NCBI GenBank assembly: GCA_011322445.1
Contig: DRMV01000053.1
Coordinates: 1 to 35,257 of the forward strand
From: Chloroflexota bacterium
GTDB taxonomy: Bacteria; Chloroflexota; Anaerolineae; Anaerolineales; DRMV01
Length of the DNA stretch: 35,257 nt
Direction: 5' to 3'
Shown: positions 16,617 through 25,287 of the stretch, piece after piece
How positions within the stretch are numbered: position 1 is the stretch's first letter
Layout: every line of letters starts with the position of its first letter
Notes under the pieces: generated by a model
Told to the model about the DNA's origin: nothing
The model's database searches: none
What the model saw: only the letters and a program-made list of their open reading frames with translations
Translations under genes and position numbers: made by a program

Positions 16617-16675
16617 AGTGGCTTCGGGTTGCACATCATCATGCCCATCATCACGCGAGAGACAAGGGTTTCCAT
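16586..16675 (-). CDS. Met-rich leader peptide (29 codons)
   Basis: Small minus-strand ORF: ATG at 16675, TAA at 16588-16586. It begins METLVSR, then VMMGMMMC (residues 8-15), then NPKPLAALG. Six of 29 residues are Met, five of them among codons 9-14, followed directly by a Cys codon. The predicted transcript start falls on or next to the ATG, so the ORF would be translated leaderless; no ribosome binding site is present. Its position between a promoter and an intrinsic terminator upstream of a methionine pathway gene fits a leader peptide sensing charged Met-tRNA, as trp and his leaders sense theirs. The peptide itself probably has no other role. This is inference from sequence; no homologue was searched. 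Confidence 0.8.
   Translation of the reverse strand: METLVSRVMMGMMMCNPKPLAALGPSSRG
16604..16628 (-). promoter_or_regulatory. Anti-antiterminator hairpin in the metB leader
   Basis: CCCGAAGCC (16628-16620) pairs with GGCTCTCGGG (16613-16604) with one bulged base. The 5' arm starts 6 nt past the last Met codon, so a ribosome stalled on the Met run would cover it and free the 3' arm for antitermination. Without stalling this hairpin hides the antiterminator arm and the terminator forms. Confidence 0.75.
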
Positions 16676-16682
16676 GCGCCAA

Positions 16683-16711
16683 AGTTTAGCCGCAAAACGC
16701 AAAAGCGTCAA
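16683..16711 (-). promoter_or_regulatory. Promoter of the leader-metB transcript
   Basis: -35 TTGACG (16711-16706) and -10 TAAACT (16688-16683) are separated by exactly 17 bp. The ATG of the leader ORF is the eighth base after the -10 box, so the transcript should start at or within two bases of it. Confidence 0.75.
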
Positions 16712-16723
16712 GGGTCGCGAACA

Positions 16724-16741
16724 AAAAAGCCCTCGCTTTTT
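16724..16741 (-). terminator. Terminator after the M23 peptidase gene
   Basis: On the minus strand AAAAAGC-GAGG-GCTTTTTTG forms a short A/T-flanked hairpin with a T-run, 75 bp past the M23 stop and 12 bp before the -35 of the metB leader promoter. A second, larger imperfect hairpin (GCCCG...CGGGC, about 16755-16789) lies before it. Together they insulate metB from the upstream operon. Confidence 0.65.
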
Positions 16742-16816
16742 CAAGAAAGACTAAGCCCGCCAAAGCGAAGCAGCCGCTTGCACCGGGCAGGAGATGGCTT
16801 TCCCCCAACGCATTGC

Positions 16817-17932
16817 TTACGGTTTTGCGTCAGGCTGAAAGCCGCTCCAGCCCTTGAAGCGGAAAAAGGTCACTCGCCCCGGTCGCACCACGAATTCCTG
16901 CGAAAAGAAAGCCCCACCATACGACACAGTCAGCCGATACTTCCCTGCCGGCAGGTCGCCAAACACATAGTTTTCCCGGTAATAAGGGTCGGAATGGATC
17001 AAAGGGTTGTGTGCCGCATAAGTGTAAGTGCGCCAGTGAAAGTTCTCGTCTTCCAGCGAGGCAATGTAAACGATGTTATGGGAAAGCGGCCGCCCCCAGG
17101 AATCCAACACCTGCCCTGCGAGCACCCCGCGCCCCACAGGCGGCACCAGCCACAATTCGGGGTTGCGTGTCTCGAAAGAGACTTCCCCATCCCCCCCAAG
17201 GGAACCCAACCGCACCTCGAAATGCAAATGCGGTCCTGTGGTATGCCCCGTGTTGCCCATCCGCCCCAGCGGTGTGCCTGTTTCCACCCACCAGCCTGGC
17301 TTGACGGCAATTTCGCTCAGATGCGCATAAACCGTGTAAAGGGTGCGTCCCTTCCAGCCAAAATTGTGGCGAATGACCACAGCGAGGCCATAAGGGCCTT
17401 TCTGGCCGGGGTGGCCGCTGTTGAGGCCATAGCCCGCCCAAATCACCTGGCCGCGCCCGGCGGCCAGCACCGGCGTGCCGGGATCGCCGGGGATGTCAAT
17501 GCCGGTGTGCACCTCACCGCGAAAAAACACGCCGCCGTAGCGGTAATCGGTGGTCGGTAGTTTGCCATAGAAAGCAGGGATGGGGCGGGCAAGGAAGAAA
17601 TGATCGTGGAGCGTGGGCGCCCAGGGCACAGGATACATCGGCGGGCGCCAGGGCACGCGAGGCGTCGGCCCGGGGGTGGGGAAAACGACCTGCAAAGGCT
17701 CGGGAGCAGGGGGAGGCGCCTGGACGGCAAACGTGGCTGCCGCGGTGGGCTGAGCCGCCGCAATCGGGCTGGGTGACGGGGGCAGTGTCGCCGTGGGGGA
17801 AGGCAAAACCACAGGTGAAGGCTGCACCGCGCGGGGCGACGCCGTCGGCTTCCCCTGGGCGCGCGGGGCACAACCCCACAAAAGCAGCAACGCCCCCAAC
17901 CACCAGACCTTCCGCCAGCGCCTGCCGCTCAT
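16817..17932 (-). CDS. M23 family metallopeptidase lipoprotein
   Basis: 371 residues. Short signal peptide with lipobox LLWGC (Cys21), a Pro/Ala/Thr-rich linker to about residue 95, then an M23 (LytM) zinc peptidase domain with His142 and Asp146 in EVHTGIDIPGD, YAHLS (His204) and GNTGHTTGPHLHFEV (His235, His237). All metal and catalytic positions are present, so it should cut peptidoglycan cross-bridges or another peptide. A C-terminal beta domain (GVLAGQVLDSWGRPL to the end) is carboxypeptidase-regulatory-like. The ATG at 17932 overlaps the M20 stop (ATGA) and gives the correct signal peptide; the longer frame to 18082 is antisense read-through. Confidence 0.88.
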   Translation of the reverse strand: MSGRRWRKVWWLGALLLLWGCAPRAQGKPTASPRAVQPSPVVLPSPTATLPPSPSPIAAAQPTAAATFAVQAPPPAPEPLQVVFPTPGPTPRVPWRPPMYPVPWAPTLHDHFFLARPIPAFYGKLPTTDYRYGGVFFRGEVHTGIDIPGDPGTPVLAAGRGQVIWAGYGLNSGHPGQKGPYGLAVVIRHNFGWKGRTLYTVYAHLSEIAVKPGWWVETGTPLGRMGNTGHTTGPHLHFEVRLGSLGGDGEVSFETRNPELWLVPPVGRGVLAGQVLDSWGRPLSHNIVYIASLEDENFHWRTYTYAAHNPLIHSDPYYRENYVFGDLPAGKYRLTVSYGGAFFSQEFVVRPGRVTFFRFKGWSGFQPDAKP

Positions 17933-19113
17933 GCCGGGCGTTCTTCCAGCACTTTCACCACCGCGGCGCTCATCACCGCAACCCCGCGCGGCAAAGCGGC
18001 TTCGTCGAAATCGAAGCGCGGGTGGTGGTGGGGCGCATCCAGCCCTTTGGCCGGATTGTTGGAGCCGACGAAGAAATAGCACCCCGGAATGTCATACATC
18101 ATCAGCGCCATATCTTCCGAACCCATCGTGCGGGCATGGGCATCGATGACGGCATCGGGCAGCGCCTCTGTGGCCGCGGTGCGCACAAGGGCAGCCACGC
18201 GCGGGTCGTTGATGACCGCCGGGGTCAGCAAATCCAGCGCCACTTCGGCCCGGCAGCCCATAGCCTGAGCAACACCGTGCACCGTGCGGTGGAAACGCGT
18301 CCGCACCTCGCGGGTGACTTCCGGTGCAAACGTGCGAATGGTGCCTTCCAGCCGGGCGTCGGTGGGGATAATGTTGAATGCCGTGCCTGCCTGGAACATG
18401 GTCACACTTACCACCGCCGCTTCGAGAGGATCCACATGGCGAGAGACGATGCTTTGCAAAGCCGTGACCACCTGCGAGGCCGCCAGCACAGGGTCTTCCG
18501 TGGCCTGGGGCTGGGCGCCGTGACCGCCCTTGCCCACAATGCGCACCTGAAAGCGGTCAGCAGCGGCCATGGTGGGGCCATCGGCGATACCCAGCCAGCC
18601 CACGGGCTTTTCATTCCACAGGTGCATTGCGAGGGCATAATCTACACCTTCCAGCACGCCATCATTCACCATGCCTTCGGCGCCGCCCAGGCCCTCTTCA
18701 GCGGGCTGGAAAACAAACTTCACTGTGCCGCGCAGCGCGTCGCGGTGCGCCGCCAAGAGGCGCGCCACCGTCAAGCCCATTGCCATGTGCCCATCGTGGC
18801 CGCAGGCGTGCATCACGCCCGGGTTTTCGGAAGCGTACTCGGCGCCGGTTTCTTCCTGAATGGGCAGTGCGTCCATATCGGCACGCACCAGCACGGTAGG
18901 GCCCTCGGAAGCACCGCGCAGCACGCCCACCACGCCGGTTTGTCCCACCCCCTCGGTGACTTCCAGGCCAAAAGAGCGCAGTTCGCGGGCCACAATGGCT
19001 GCCGAGCGGTGCTCTTGAATGCCCAGTTCGGGGTGACGGTGGAAATCGCGCCGCAGGCTGCGGGTATAGTCGAAAAGCGCCTCGGCTTCAGAACGAAAAT
19101 CAATGGCTGACAT
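17929..19113 (-). CDS. M20D family amidohydrolase/carboxypeptidase
   Basis: 394 residues of the M20D group (amidohydrolase, hippurate/IAA-amino acid hydrolase type). Metal-site motifs include RADMDALPIQEETG, MHACGHDGHMAMGL and FQPAEEG (catalytic Glu pair). The dimerisation domain follows with GKGGHGAQPQATEDPV. Such enzymes hydrolyse N-acyl or N-carbamoyl amino acids; the substrate is unknown. ATG 19113 has GGAGGTTG upstream and is preferred over TTG 19119. The stop overlaps the start of the M23 lipoprotein gene, so the two are translationally coupled, possibly acting together on cell-wall peptides. Confidence 0.88.
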   Translation of the reverse strand: MSAIDFRSEAEALFDYTRSLRRDFHRHPELGIQEHRSAAIVARELRSFGLEVTEGVGQTGVVGVLRGASEGPTVLVRADMDALPIQEETGAEYASENPGVMHACGHDGHMAMGLTVARLLAAHRDALRGTVKFVFQPAEEGLGGAEGMVNDGVLEGVDYALAMHLWNEKPVGWLGIADGPTMAAADRFQVRIVGKGGHGAQPQATEDPVLAASQVVTALQSIVSRHVDPLEAAVVSVTMFQAGTAFNIIPTDARLEGTIRTFAPEVTREVRTRFHRTVHGVAQAMGCRAEVALDLLTPAVINDPRVAALVRTAATEALPDAVIDAHARTMGSEDMALMMYDIPGCYFFVGSNNPAKGLDAPHHHPRFDFDEAALPRGVAVMSAAVVKVLEERPA

Positions 19114-19141
19114 TTTCAACCTCCAACCTCAAAGCGACGAA

Positions 19142-19159
19142 GCCCGCCTCGCGGCGGGC
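19142..19159 (-). terminator. Weak hairpin between ricT and the M20 gene
   Basis: GCCCGCC-TCGC-GGCGGGC forms a 7-bp stem. The minus-strand downstream sequence (TTCGTCGCTTTG) is not a real T-run, so it may be only a partial terminator. Confidence 0.4.
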
Positions 19160-19185
19160 AGGGTAAACAACGATGATGGGCAATC

Positions 19186-20031
19186 TCACCCTTTCGGGGC
19201 CGGGGTGGTAGCCTGTTCAGGGCGCTGCAATTCGTCGCGGTGGAATTCCTTCAAAGTGCCGTCGGGCAAAGCCACCAGCACGCTCTCCTTGAGGGGATAC
19301 ACATCCACCACCTTGCCTTCCCCTTCGGGTGTCTGCACCCGCTTTTTGCGGCGAGGAAGGTTTTTCGCTGCGGCAGCGTACTGCTCGTATTCATACACCA
19401 GGCAGCAGCGAAGCCGCCCGCACGCGCCGGTAATTTCGGAAGGCGTGAGCGAAATGCCCTGCACTTTCGCCATTTTGATAGACACCGGGTTGAACTCGGT
19501 GAGAAATTCGGCGCAGCAGCGCACCGCTCGCCCGCACGCGCCCATGCCGGGCAGTAGTTTGGCGACATCGCGCGGCCCCAGGCGGCGGAATTCCACCTGC
19601 CGGCGAGGGAATTTACGCACCAACGCATTGTGCAGCCGCCGCAGGTCAGGCCTGCCACCGCCCGAAACGCCGTAGAGGAACGTCAAATACCGCTGGTCGA
19701 AGGAAATTTCGGCTTCCACCAGTTTGATTTCAGTGCAGTTCAGTTCGCGCACCTTTTGCCGGGCTGCCAGCAGGGCCTGCAATTCGCGCTGGCGAATGAG
19801 CCGCCGCAAAGTCAGGTCGCGCCCATTGGCCTTGCGGACAATGGTGCGCCAGCCTTCCTCTGGGCGCTCAGGAGGTTCGACAAAGGTTTGCACCACTTCG
19901 CCGATTTGCGTGCCACGACGGCTGGGCACAATGACAAAATCGCCCGCGCGGAGTTCACGGCAACACGACGCGTCGTAGTGATAGACCTTGCCAACCGGGC
20001 GAAAGCGCACGCCCACAATATACGGGGTCAT
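19186..20031 (-). CDS. ricT: PSP1-domain protein RicT/YaaT
   Basis: 281 residues with the PSP1 domain typical of YaaT/RicT. Conserved cysteine clusters GACGRAVRCC and GACGRLRCC are visible, the latter continuing LVYEYEQY. In Bacillus RicT works with RicA and RicF in a complex that carries Fe-S clusters and stimulates RNase Y-dependent mRNA maturation. RicA and RicF are not seen here. The gene starts 2 bp after the mrp stop, so both are in one operon, which fits an Fe-S link because Mrp is an Fe-S carrier. The tail after about residue 265 is Pro/Thr-rich and variable. Confidence 0.9.
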   Translation of the reverse strand: MTPYIVGVRFRPVGKVYHYDASCCRELRAGDFVIVPSRRGTQIGEVVQTFVEPPERPEEGWRTIVRKANGRDLTLRRLIRQRELQALLAARQKVRELNCTEIKLVEAEISFDQRYLTFLYGVSGGGRPDLRRLHNALVRKFPRRQVEFRRLGPRDVAKLLPGMGACGRAVRCCAEFLTEFNPVSIKMAKVQGISLTPSEITGACGRLRCCLVYEYEQYAAAAKNLPRRKKRVQTPEGEGKVVDVYPLKESVLVALPDGTLKEFHRDELQRPEQATTPAPKG

Positions 20032-20033
20032 AC

Positions 20034-21116
20034 CTACCCCACAAGTTTGATGTCCACCGGTCCGGCGGAGGTGCCTTTCATCGCCTGAATGCTCAATTGA
20101 GCCGCCAGTTGTTCAGCCAGGCGAATGAAAGCCTGAGCAACGGGCGAATCGGGGTTGGAAACCACAATGGGCGTCCCGCTATCGCCGCCTTCCCGCACCG
20201 CGGGGTCCATCGGGATTGCGCCCAAGAAAGGCACACCCGCTTCTTTTGCCAGGACTTCACCGCCGCCAGTGCCGAAGATATCCATCCGGGTGCCATCCGG
20301 CAGTTCCAGATAACTCATGTTTTCCACCACACCCAGCACCGGCACCTGCAACTGCTGGAACATCTGCAGGCCGCGGCTGGCATCATCCAATGAAACTTTC
20401 TGCGGCAGGGTGACAATGACGCCGCCTGAAAGCGAGAGGCTCTGCGCCAGGCTGAGGGGAGCATCACCCGTGCCCGGCGGCAGGTCCACAATCATGTAGT
20501 CGAGTTCGCCCCATTCCACATCGCTGAGGAATTGTCGAATAGCCGAGTGGAGCATGGGGCCACGCCAGATCAGCGCCTGGCCGGGTTTGACCAGAAAACC
20601 AATGGACATGACCTTGACGCCGTAGGCTTCGGCGGGCAAAAGACGGCCTTCACGAGCGGGAGGCAGGTGCTTGATGCCCATCATGGTGGGCACATTGGGG
20701 CCGTAGATATCGGCATCCATCAAACCCACGCGTGCGCCAGCCTGTGCCAGCGCCACAGCCACGTTGACGGCCACGGTGCTCTTGCCCACGCCGCCTTTCC
20801 CGGAGCCCACCGCAATCGCGTTGCGGACAGGTACTTTCAGCAGGCCACGCACCCGCCCATCGTTGGGCACTTCGGCGTCCATCTTGACTTCCACGGTCTC
20901 GACGCCGGGCAACGCAGCCACTGCATTCCGAGCATCGGCTTCCATTTTGGATTTCAGAGGGCAGGCAGGGGTGGTCAGCACAATCGTGAAGCGCACTTTG
21001 CCGCCTTCGATTTCCAGGTCGCGAATCATGCCCAGCGAAACCAAATCTTGTTTCAGGTCGGGGTCTTCTACCTGACGAAGGGCTGCGAGCACAGCCTCTG
21101 GGGTTACTTGAGCCAT
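20034..21116 (-). CDS. mrp: Mrp/ApbC-type iron-sulfur cluster carrier ATPase
   Basis: 360 residues: an N-terminal MIP18/DUF59 domain (about 1-85, with [20 protein letters not shown]) and a P-loop ATPase with the deviant Walker [16 protein letters not shown] (from about 104), [14 protein letters not shown] and [14 protein letters not shown]. Mrp/NBP35 proteins deliver Fe-S clusters to apo-proteins. Two ATGs sit in tandem; the second (21116) has better spacing from GAGGTG than the first (21119), and the frame to 21152 is unlikely. Cotranscribed with ricT. Likely clients nearby include complex I subunits and the PreA-like enzyme, by inference. Confidence 0.93.
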   Translation of the reverse strand: MAQVTPEAVLAALRQVEDPDLKQDLVSLGMIRDLEIEGGKVRFTIVLTTPACPLKSKMEADARNAVAALPGVETVEVKMDAEVPNDGRVRGLLKVPVRNAIAVGSGKGGVGKSTVAVNVAVALAQAGARVGLMDADIYGPNVPTMMGIKHLPPAREGRLLPAEAYGVKVMSIGFLVKPGQALIWRGPMLHSAIRQFLSDVEWGELDYMIVDLPPGTGDAPLSLAQSLSLSGGVIVTLPQKVSLDDASRGLQMFQQLQVPVLGVVENMSYLELPDGTRMDIFGTGGGEVLAKEAGVPFLGAIPMDPAVREGGDSGTPIVVSNPDSPVAQAFIRLAEQLAAQLSIQAMKGTSAGPVDIKLVG

Positions 21117-21216
21117 CATACACCTCGTAGAGGGAAATGTTGTTGTCGGCAAGCACGCCGATTATACCCGACTTTTGTGAACAAAAGATGATTGCACCTT
21201 TCCCCCACGCACAAGG

Positions 21217-21618
21217 CTACGCCCGCGAGATTCGCCCGGCACCCGCCACCAACGGCGAGGGCGACACGGCCGCGGGTTTTGCTGGTGCCTCGGCGTCGCT
21301 TCGCGTGCGCCCCAAAAACGCGTCGACTTCCTCACAGGCCTGCAGGTAAAGGTGCAGCAGTTCGCCATCGTCGCCTTTGAACCGCGCCACCGCTTTGCGG
21401 GCACAAAGCGCACAACCGCGAATAGCCCGCTGGCTATCGATGCTGCACGTGTTGCAACGCGCCAGGCGGCTCATCATCAGCACAAAGCCCAAATGGGCCG
21501 CCGAAGTCGCCGGGCTGCGTTGAGCCTCATCCACCAAGGCTTGCCACCGCTCACCGCGCAAGTCGCGCAGAGAGGAAATCATGCGTGAGGGAAAAAGCAA
21601 TTCCAAATGCTCGTACAA
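21217..21618 (-). CDS. Small conserved cysteine-motif protein (uncharacterised)
   Basis: 133 residues if started at TTG 21618, which has GGGGAGG 5 bp upstream; ATG 21582 is an alternative without a ribosome binding site. The core reads LLFPSRMISSLRDLRGERW, then FVLMMSRLARCNTCSID and IRGCALCARKAV. The two Cys pairs (CxxC twice, about 14 residues apart) suggest metal or Fe-S binding. The C-terminal 20 residues are Ala/Pro-rich. I recall similar short proteins in other Chloroflexota, but cannot name a family. It lies between nuoI and mrp on the same strand. Confidence 0.65.
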   Translation of the reverse strand: MYEHLELLFPSRMISSLRDLRGERWQALVDEAQRSPATSAAHLGFVLMMSRLARCNTCSIDSQRAIRGCALCARKAVARFKGDDGELLHLYLQACEEVDAFLGRTRSDAEAPAKPAAVSPSPLVAGAGRISRA

Positions 21619-21642
21619 AAACGCCTCCCCAAAAGGGAAAGC

Positions 21643-21703
21643 CCCCCAGCCGCGCCTTCGGCTCGGGGTGCCGGGCAGGCGGCAAGACACCTTGCCGCCT
21701 GCC
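21643..21703 (-). terminator. Two hairpins after nuoI
   Basis: A perfect 13-bp stem (GGCAGGCGGCAAG, 21674-21703, 4-nt loop) lies 20 bp past the nuoI stop. It is followed by a second hairpin (CCCCGAGCC pairing with GGCTGGGG, 21643-21669) and CTTTCCCTTTT. The first lacks a T-run; the second has a weak one. Together they probably reduce read-through into the small Cys-motif gene. Confidence 0.6.
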
Positions 21704-21723
21704 ACAATACAACAGCCCGCGTC

Positions 21724-22383
21724 CTACTCCTTCTTCGCTTGCTTCTTCTTGGCTTCCCGAGCAGCCTTCGCTTTCGCGCGTGCTTCGGCGGCCTTCCGCT
21801 TGGCCTCTTCGGCCTTGCGGCGGGCTTCCTCTTCACGCTCATAGTTGCGCGGGCGGATTTCGGCGTAGTACGACACCGGCTTAAGCAGTTTGTTGATATC
21901 CAAGACGTCGTCGGCAAAGCGGTCGTAGGTTGCCAGTTCGTAATCGTGGTCCATCTTGATGGCATCGAAGGGACAATATTCCGCACACAAGCCGCAGTTC
22001 ATGCAGAGGTCAATGTCAATGTAAAACTCTGCCGGCTTGGGATGCGGCCGCCCCGTCTTCGGGTCCTTGGAGCGCACAATCCAGATACACTGCGCCGGGC
22101 ACACTTTGGTGCAAATGCCGCACGCGGTGCAGCGGGGATCAAGCGTGCCGTCTTCCTTCTCTTCACCGACCAAAAACGGCACAAAGCGAAACTCTTCCGG
22201 CACCGGCAGTTTTTCTTCGGGGTACTGCACGGTGAAGATGCCCTTCACCTCGGTGCTGCGGCGGTATTCGATGCCTTCTTCGGTGTAATAGCGCTTCTTA
22301 CCGCGCTTGAAGTCGTCCACATAGGTATCAATCAGGCGCTTGAATGTCACGCCTAAGCCTTTGAGGATTCCGGAACCATCCAT
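21724..22383 (-). CDS. nuoI: NADH-quinone oxidoreductase subunit I
   Basis: 219 residues. Carries the two 4Fe-4S clusters (N6a, N6b) that pass electrons to NuoB in the peripheral arm of complex I. Ligand motifs are CTACGICTKVCP (Cys85, 88, 91, 95) and CMNCGLCAEYCP (Cys127, 130, 133, 137). Beyond about residue 175 is a highly charged Lys/Glu/Ala-rich helix (KAEEAKRKAAEARAKAKAA) that ordinary NuoI lacks, likely a coiled coil. Last gene of a nuoB-nuoCD-nuoI run, 13 bp after nuoCD. Confidence 0.95.
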   Translation of the reverse strand: MDGSGILKGLGVTFKRLIDTYVDDFKRGKKRYYTEEGIEYRRSTEVKGIFTVQYPEEKLPVPEEFRFVPFLVGEEKEDGTLDPRCTACGICTKVCPAQCIWIVRSKDPKTGRPHPKPAEFYIDIDLCMNCGLCAEYCPFDAIKMDHDYELATYDRFADDVLDINKLLKPVSYYAEIRPRNYEREEEARRKAEEAKRKAAEARAKAKAAREAKKKQAKKE

Positions 22384-22396
22384 GACACACTCCGTT

Positions 22397-24145
<1,749 letters not shown>

Positions 24146-24158
24146 GGAACCACTCCGT

Positions 24159-24821
24159 TTAGGCTTGGGCGGCTTCGGCAGCAGCCGCAGCCTCTTGTTC
24201 GGCCTTCTGGCGGGCGTATTCGCGAATCTGGTCGTACTCGCGCGGGTCCATAATATCGGGGCCCAGCACCGGCACCGGGATCATCTCGTCGGCGTGGCCG
24301 TAGACCTCTTTGATGGTCTGCTTGTCCACCTTTTGCTGCAGTTTCATCAGGCCATAGATCAGCGCCTGAGGGGTGGGCGGGCAGCCGGGAATGTACACAT
24401 CCACCGGCAGGTATTTATCGATGCCCGAAACCACATTGTAGCCCTCTTTGAAAGGGCCACCGCCGGATGCGCAGGCCCCCATCGCCACCACATATTTGGG
24501 GCTTGCCATCTGGTTGTAAAGGCGGACGATTTGCGGCACCATTTTCTTAGTGACGGTGCCCGCCACAATCATCACGTCGGACTGGCGAGGGCTGGGGCGC
24601 ATCACCTCCATGCCGAAGCGGGCGAAGTCGTAGCGCGCCGCAGCGGTACAGATCATCTCGATTGCGCAGCACGCCAGCCCGAACATCATCGGCCAGAGGG
24701 AATTCCGCCGCCCCCAGTTGTAAATCTTATCCAGCGTGGTAATTGTGACCGTGTTTTGCAGTTCTTCTGGAATGTCGTACTTGGGGGAATTCAAACCCTC
24801 ATCCTTTGGTTTGGTGCTCAT
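24159..24821 (-). CDS. nuoB: NADH-quinone oxidoreductase subunit B
   Basis: 220 residues. Holds the terminal 4Fe-4S cluster N2 next to the quinone site. Cluster ligands visible are the tandem Cys51-Cys52 (GLACCAIEM), Cys117 (GACASGGG) and Cys147 (IPGCPPTP). The last 25 residues are Ala/Glu-rich ([15 protein letters not shown]), an extension beyond the usual end. No nuoA precedes it; instead an iscX-like gene lies 36 bp upstream on the same strand. Confidence 0.96.
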   Translation of the reverse strand: MSTKPKDEGLNSPKYDIPEELQNTVTITTLDKIYNWGRRNSLWPMMFGLACCAIEMICTAAARYDFARFGMEVMRPSPRQSDVMIVAGTVTKKMVPQIVRLYNQMASPKYVVAMGACASGGGPFKEGYNVVSGIDKYLPVDVYIPGCPPTPQALIYGLMKLQQKVDKQTIKEVYGHADEMIPVPVLGPDIMDPREYDQIREYARQKAEQEAAAAAEAAQA

Positions 24822-24857
24822 AAACCTTCTCCTTGAGAGTAGGATGGGACACGCTCG

Positions 24858-25082
24858 TCAGCCCTGCGTCTCCAGGGTCATTTCCAGCCATTCACGATAG
24901 ATTGCCAACAAAATGTCATCGTTTGCCAGCGCCGGGTCATCGTCAAAACCCGGTAGCGCCAACACCCAGCGGTGGATGTCGGAGAGAGAGACCGCCGCCA
25001 AATCCACCCCCGTGTGCCGCTGCATGAGCGCTTCAGCGAGGGCATAGGTCGCTTCCCAAGTTAGCGGTTCGATCACCTGCAC
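24858..25082 (-). CDS. iscX: IscX-like Fe-S assembly protein
   Basis: 74 residues matching the short IscX (YfhJ) family: LTWEATYALAEAL at the start and LPGFDDDPALANDDILLAIY near the end, paralleling the E. coli protein. IscX binds IscS and acts as an iron-dependent regulator or adaptor in Fe-S assembly. The open frame reaches TTG 25115, but that codon is within the -10 box; GTG 25082 has GAGGTG 6 bp upstream and is chosen. It is directly upstream of nuoB, with no isc genes nearby. Confidence 0.8.
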   Translation of the reverse strand: MQVIEPLTWEATYALAEALMQRHTGVDLAAVSLSDIHRWVLALPGFDDDPALANDDILLAIYREWLEMTLETQG

Positions 25083-25114
25083 GCCAACCACCTCACTTTG
25101 TGCCGGATGGCACA

Positions 25115-25120
25115 ATTATA
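25115..25120 (-). promoter_or_regulatory. -10 box of the iscX-nuo operon
   Basis: TATAAT on the minus strand, with transcription expected near 25108, about 26 nt before the iscX GTG. No good -35 is seen. The next same-strand genes (nuoB, nuoCD, nuoI) have short gaps, so this probably drives all four. Confidence 0.6.
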
Positions 25121-25145
25121 CCCCCGCTCTCCACCAATTTATAAG

Positions 25146-25198
25146 AAAATCCATTTGCGTAATTCGCGCGCCTGCCGCTTATTACGCAAATGGATTTT
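25146..25198. repeat. 18-bp perfect inverted repeat downstream of glmS
   Basis: AAAATCCATTTGCGTAAT (25146-25163) is repeated inverted at 25181-25198 around a 17-nt loop. It lies between the glmS stop and the iscX promoter. The stem ends in A/T runs, so on the minus strand it could act as the glmS terminator (TTTTCTTATAAAT follows). It could also be a small mobile palindromic repeat. Confidence 0.7.
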
Positions 25199-25231
25199 TA
25201 CACAAATACCAACCTTACCGCCACCCTCTCA

Positions 25232-25287
25232 CCCGACTACTTGACTACTTGACTACCTGACTACTTGACTACCCGACTGCCTGCCTA
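25232..25287. repeat. 8-bp tandem array overlapping the glmS stop
   Basis: Seven consecutive 8-bp units of the form CYTGACTA (CTTGACTA most often), the last two degenerate. The final unit contains the minus-strand TAG stop of glmS at 25285-25287. The unit and period differ from the 7-bp arrays at 13661 and 27168. Confidence 0.9.

Noticed and set aside
16508-16682. SAM riboswitch or T-box in the metB leader
   Set aside because: No recognisable SAM-I/SAM-II/SAH core or T-box consensus was seen; the Met-coding ORF with alternative hairpins explains the leader better. A covariance search would settle it.
16098-16682. 194-codon minus-strand open frame covering the metB leader
   Set aside because: Wrong frame of metB; the attenuator ORF is in a different frame and the metB frame has all PLP motifs.
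17773-19110. 445-codon plus-strand open frame opposite the M23 and M20 genes
   Set aside because: Antisense of two clear peptidase genes, with no coherent motif.
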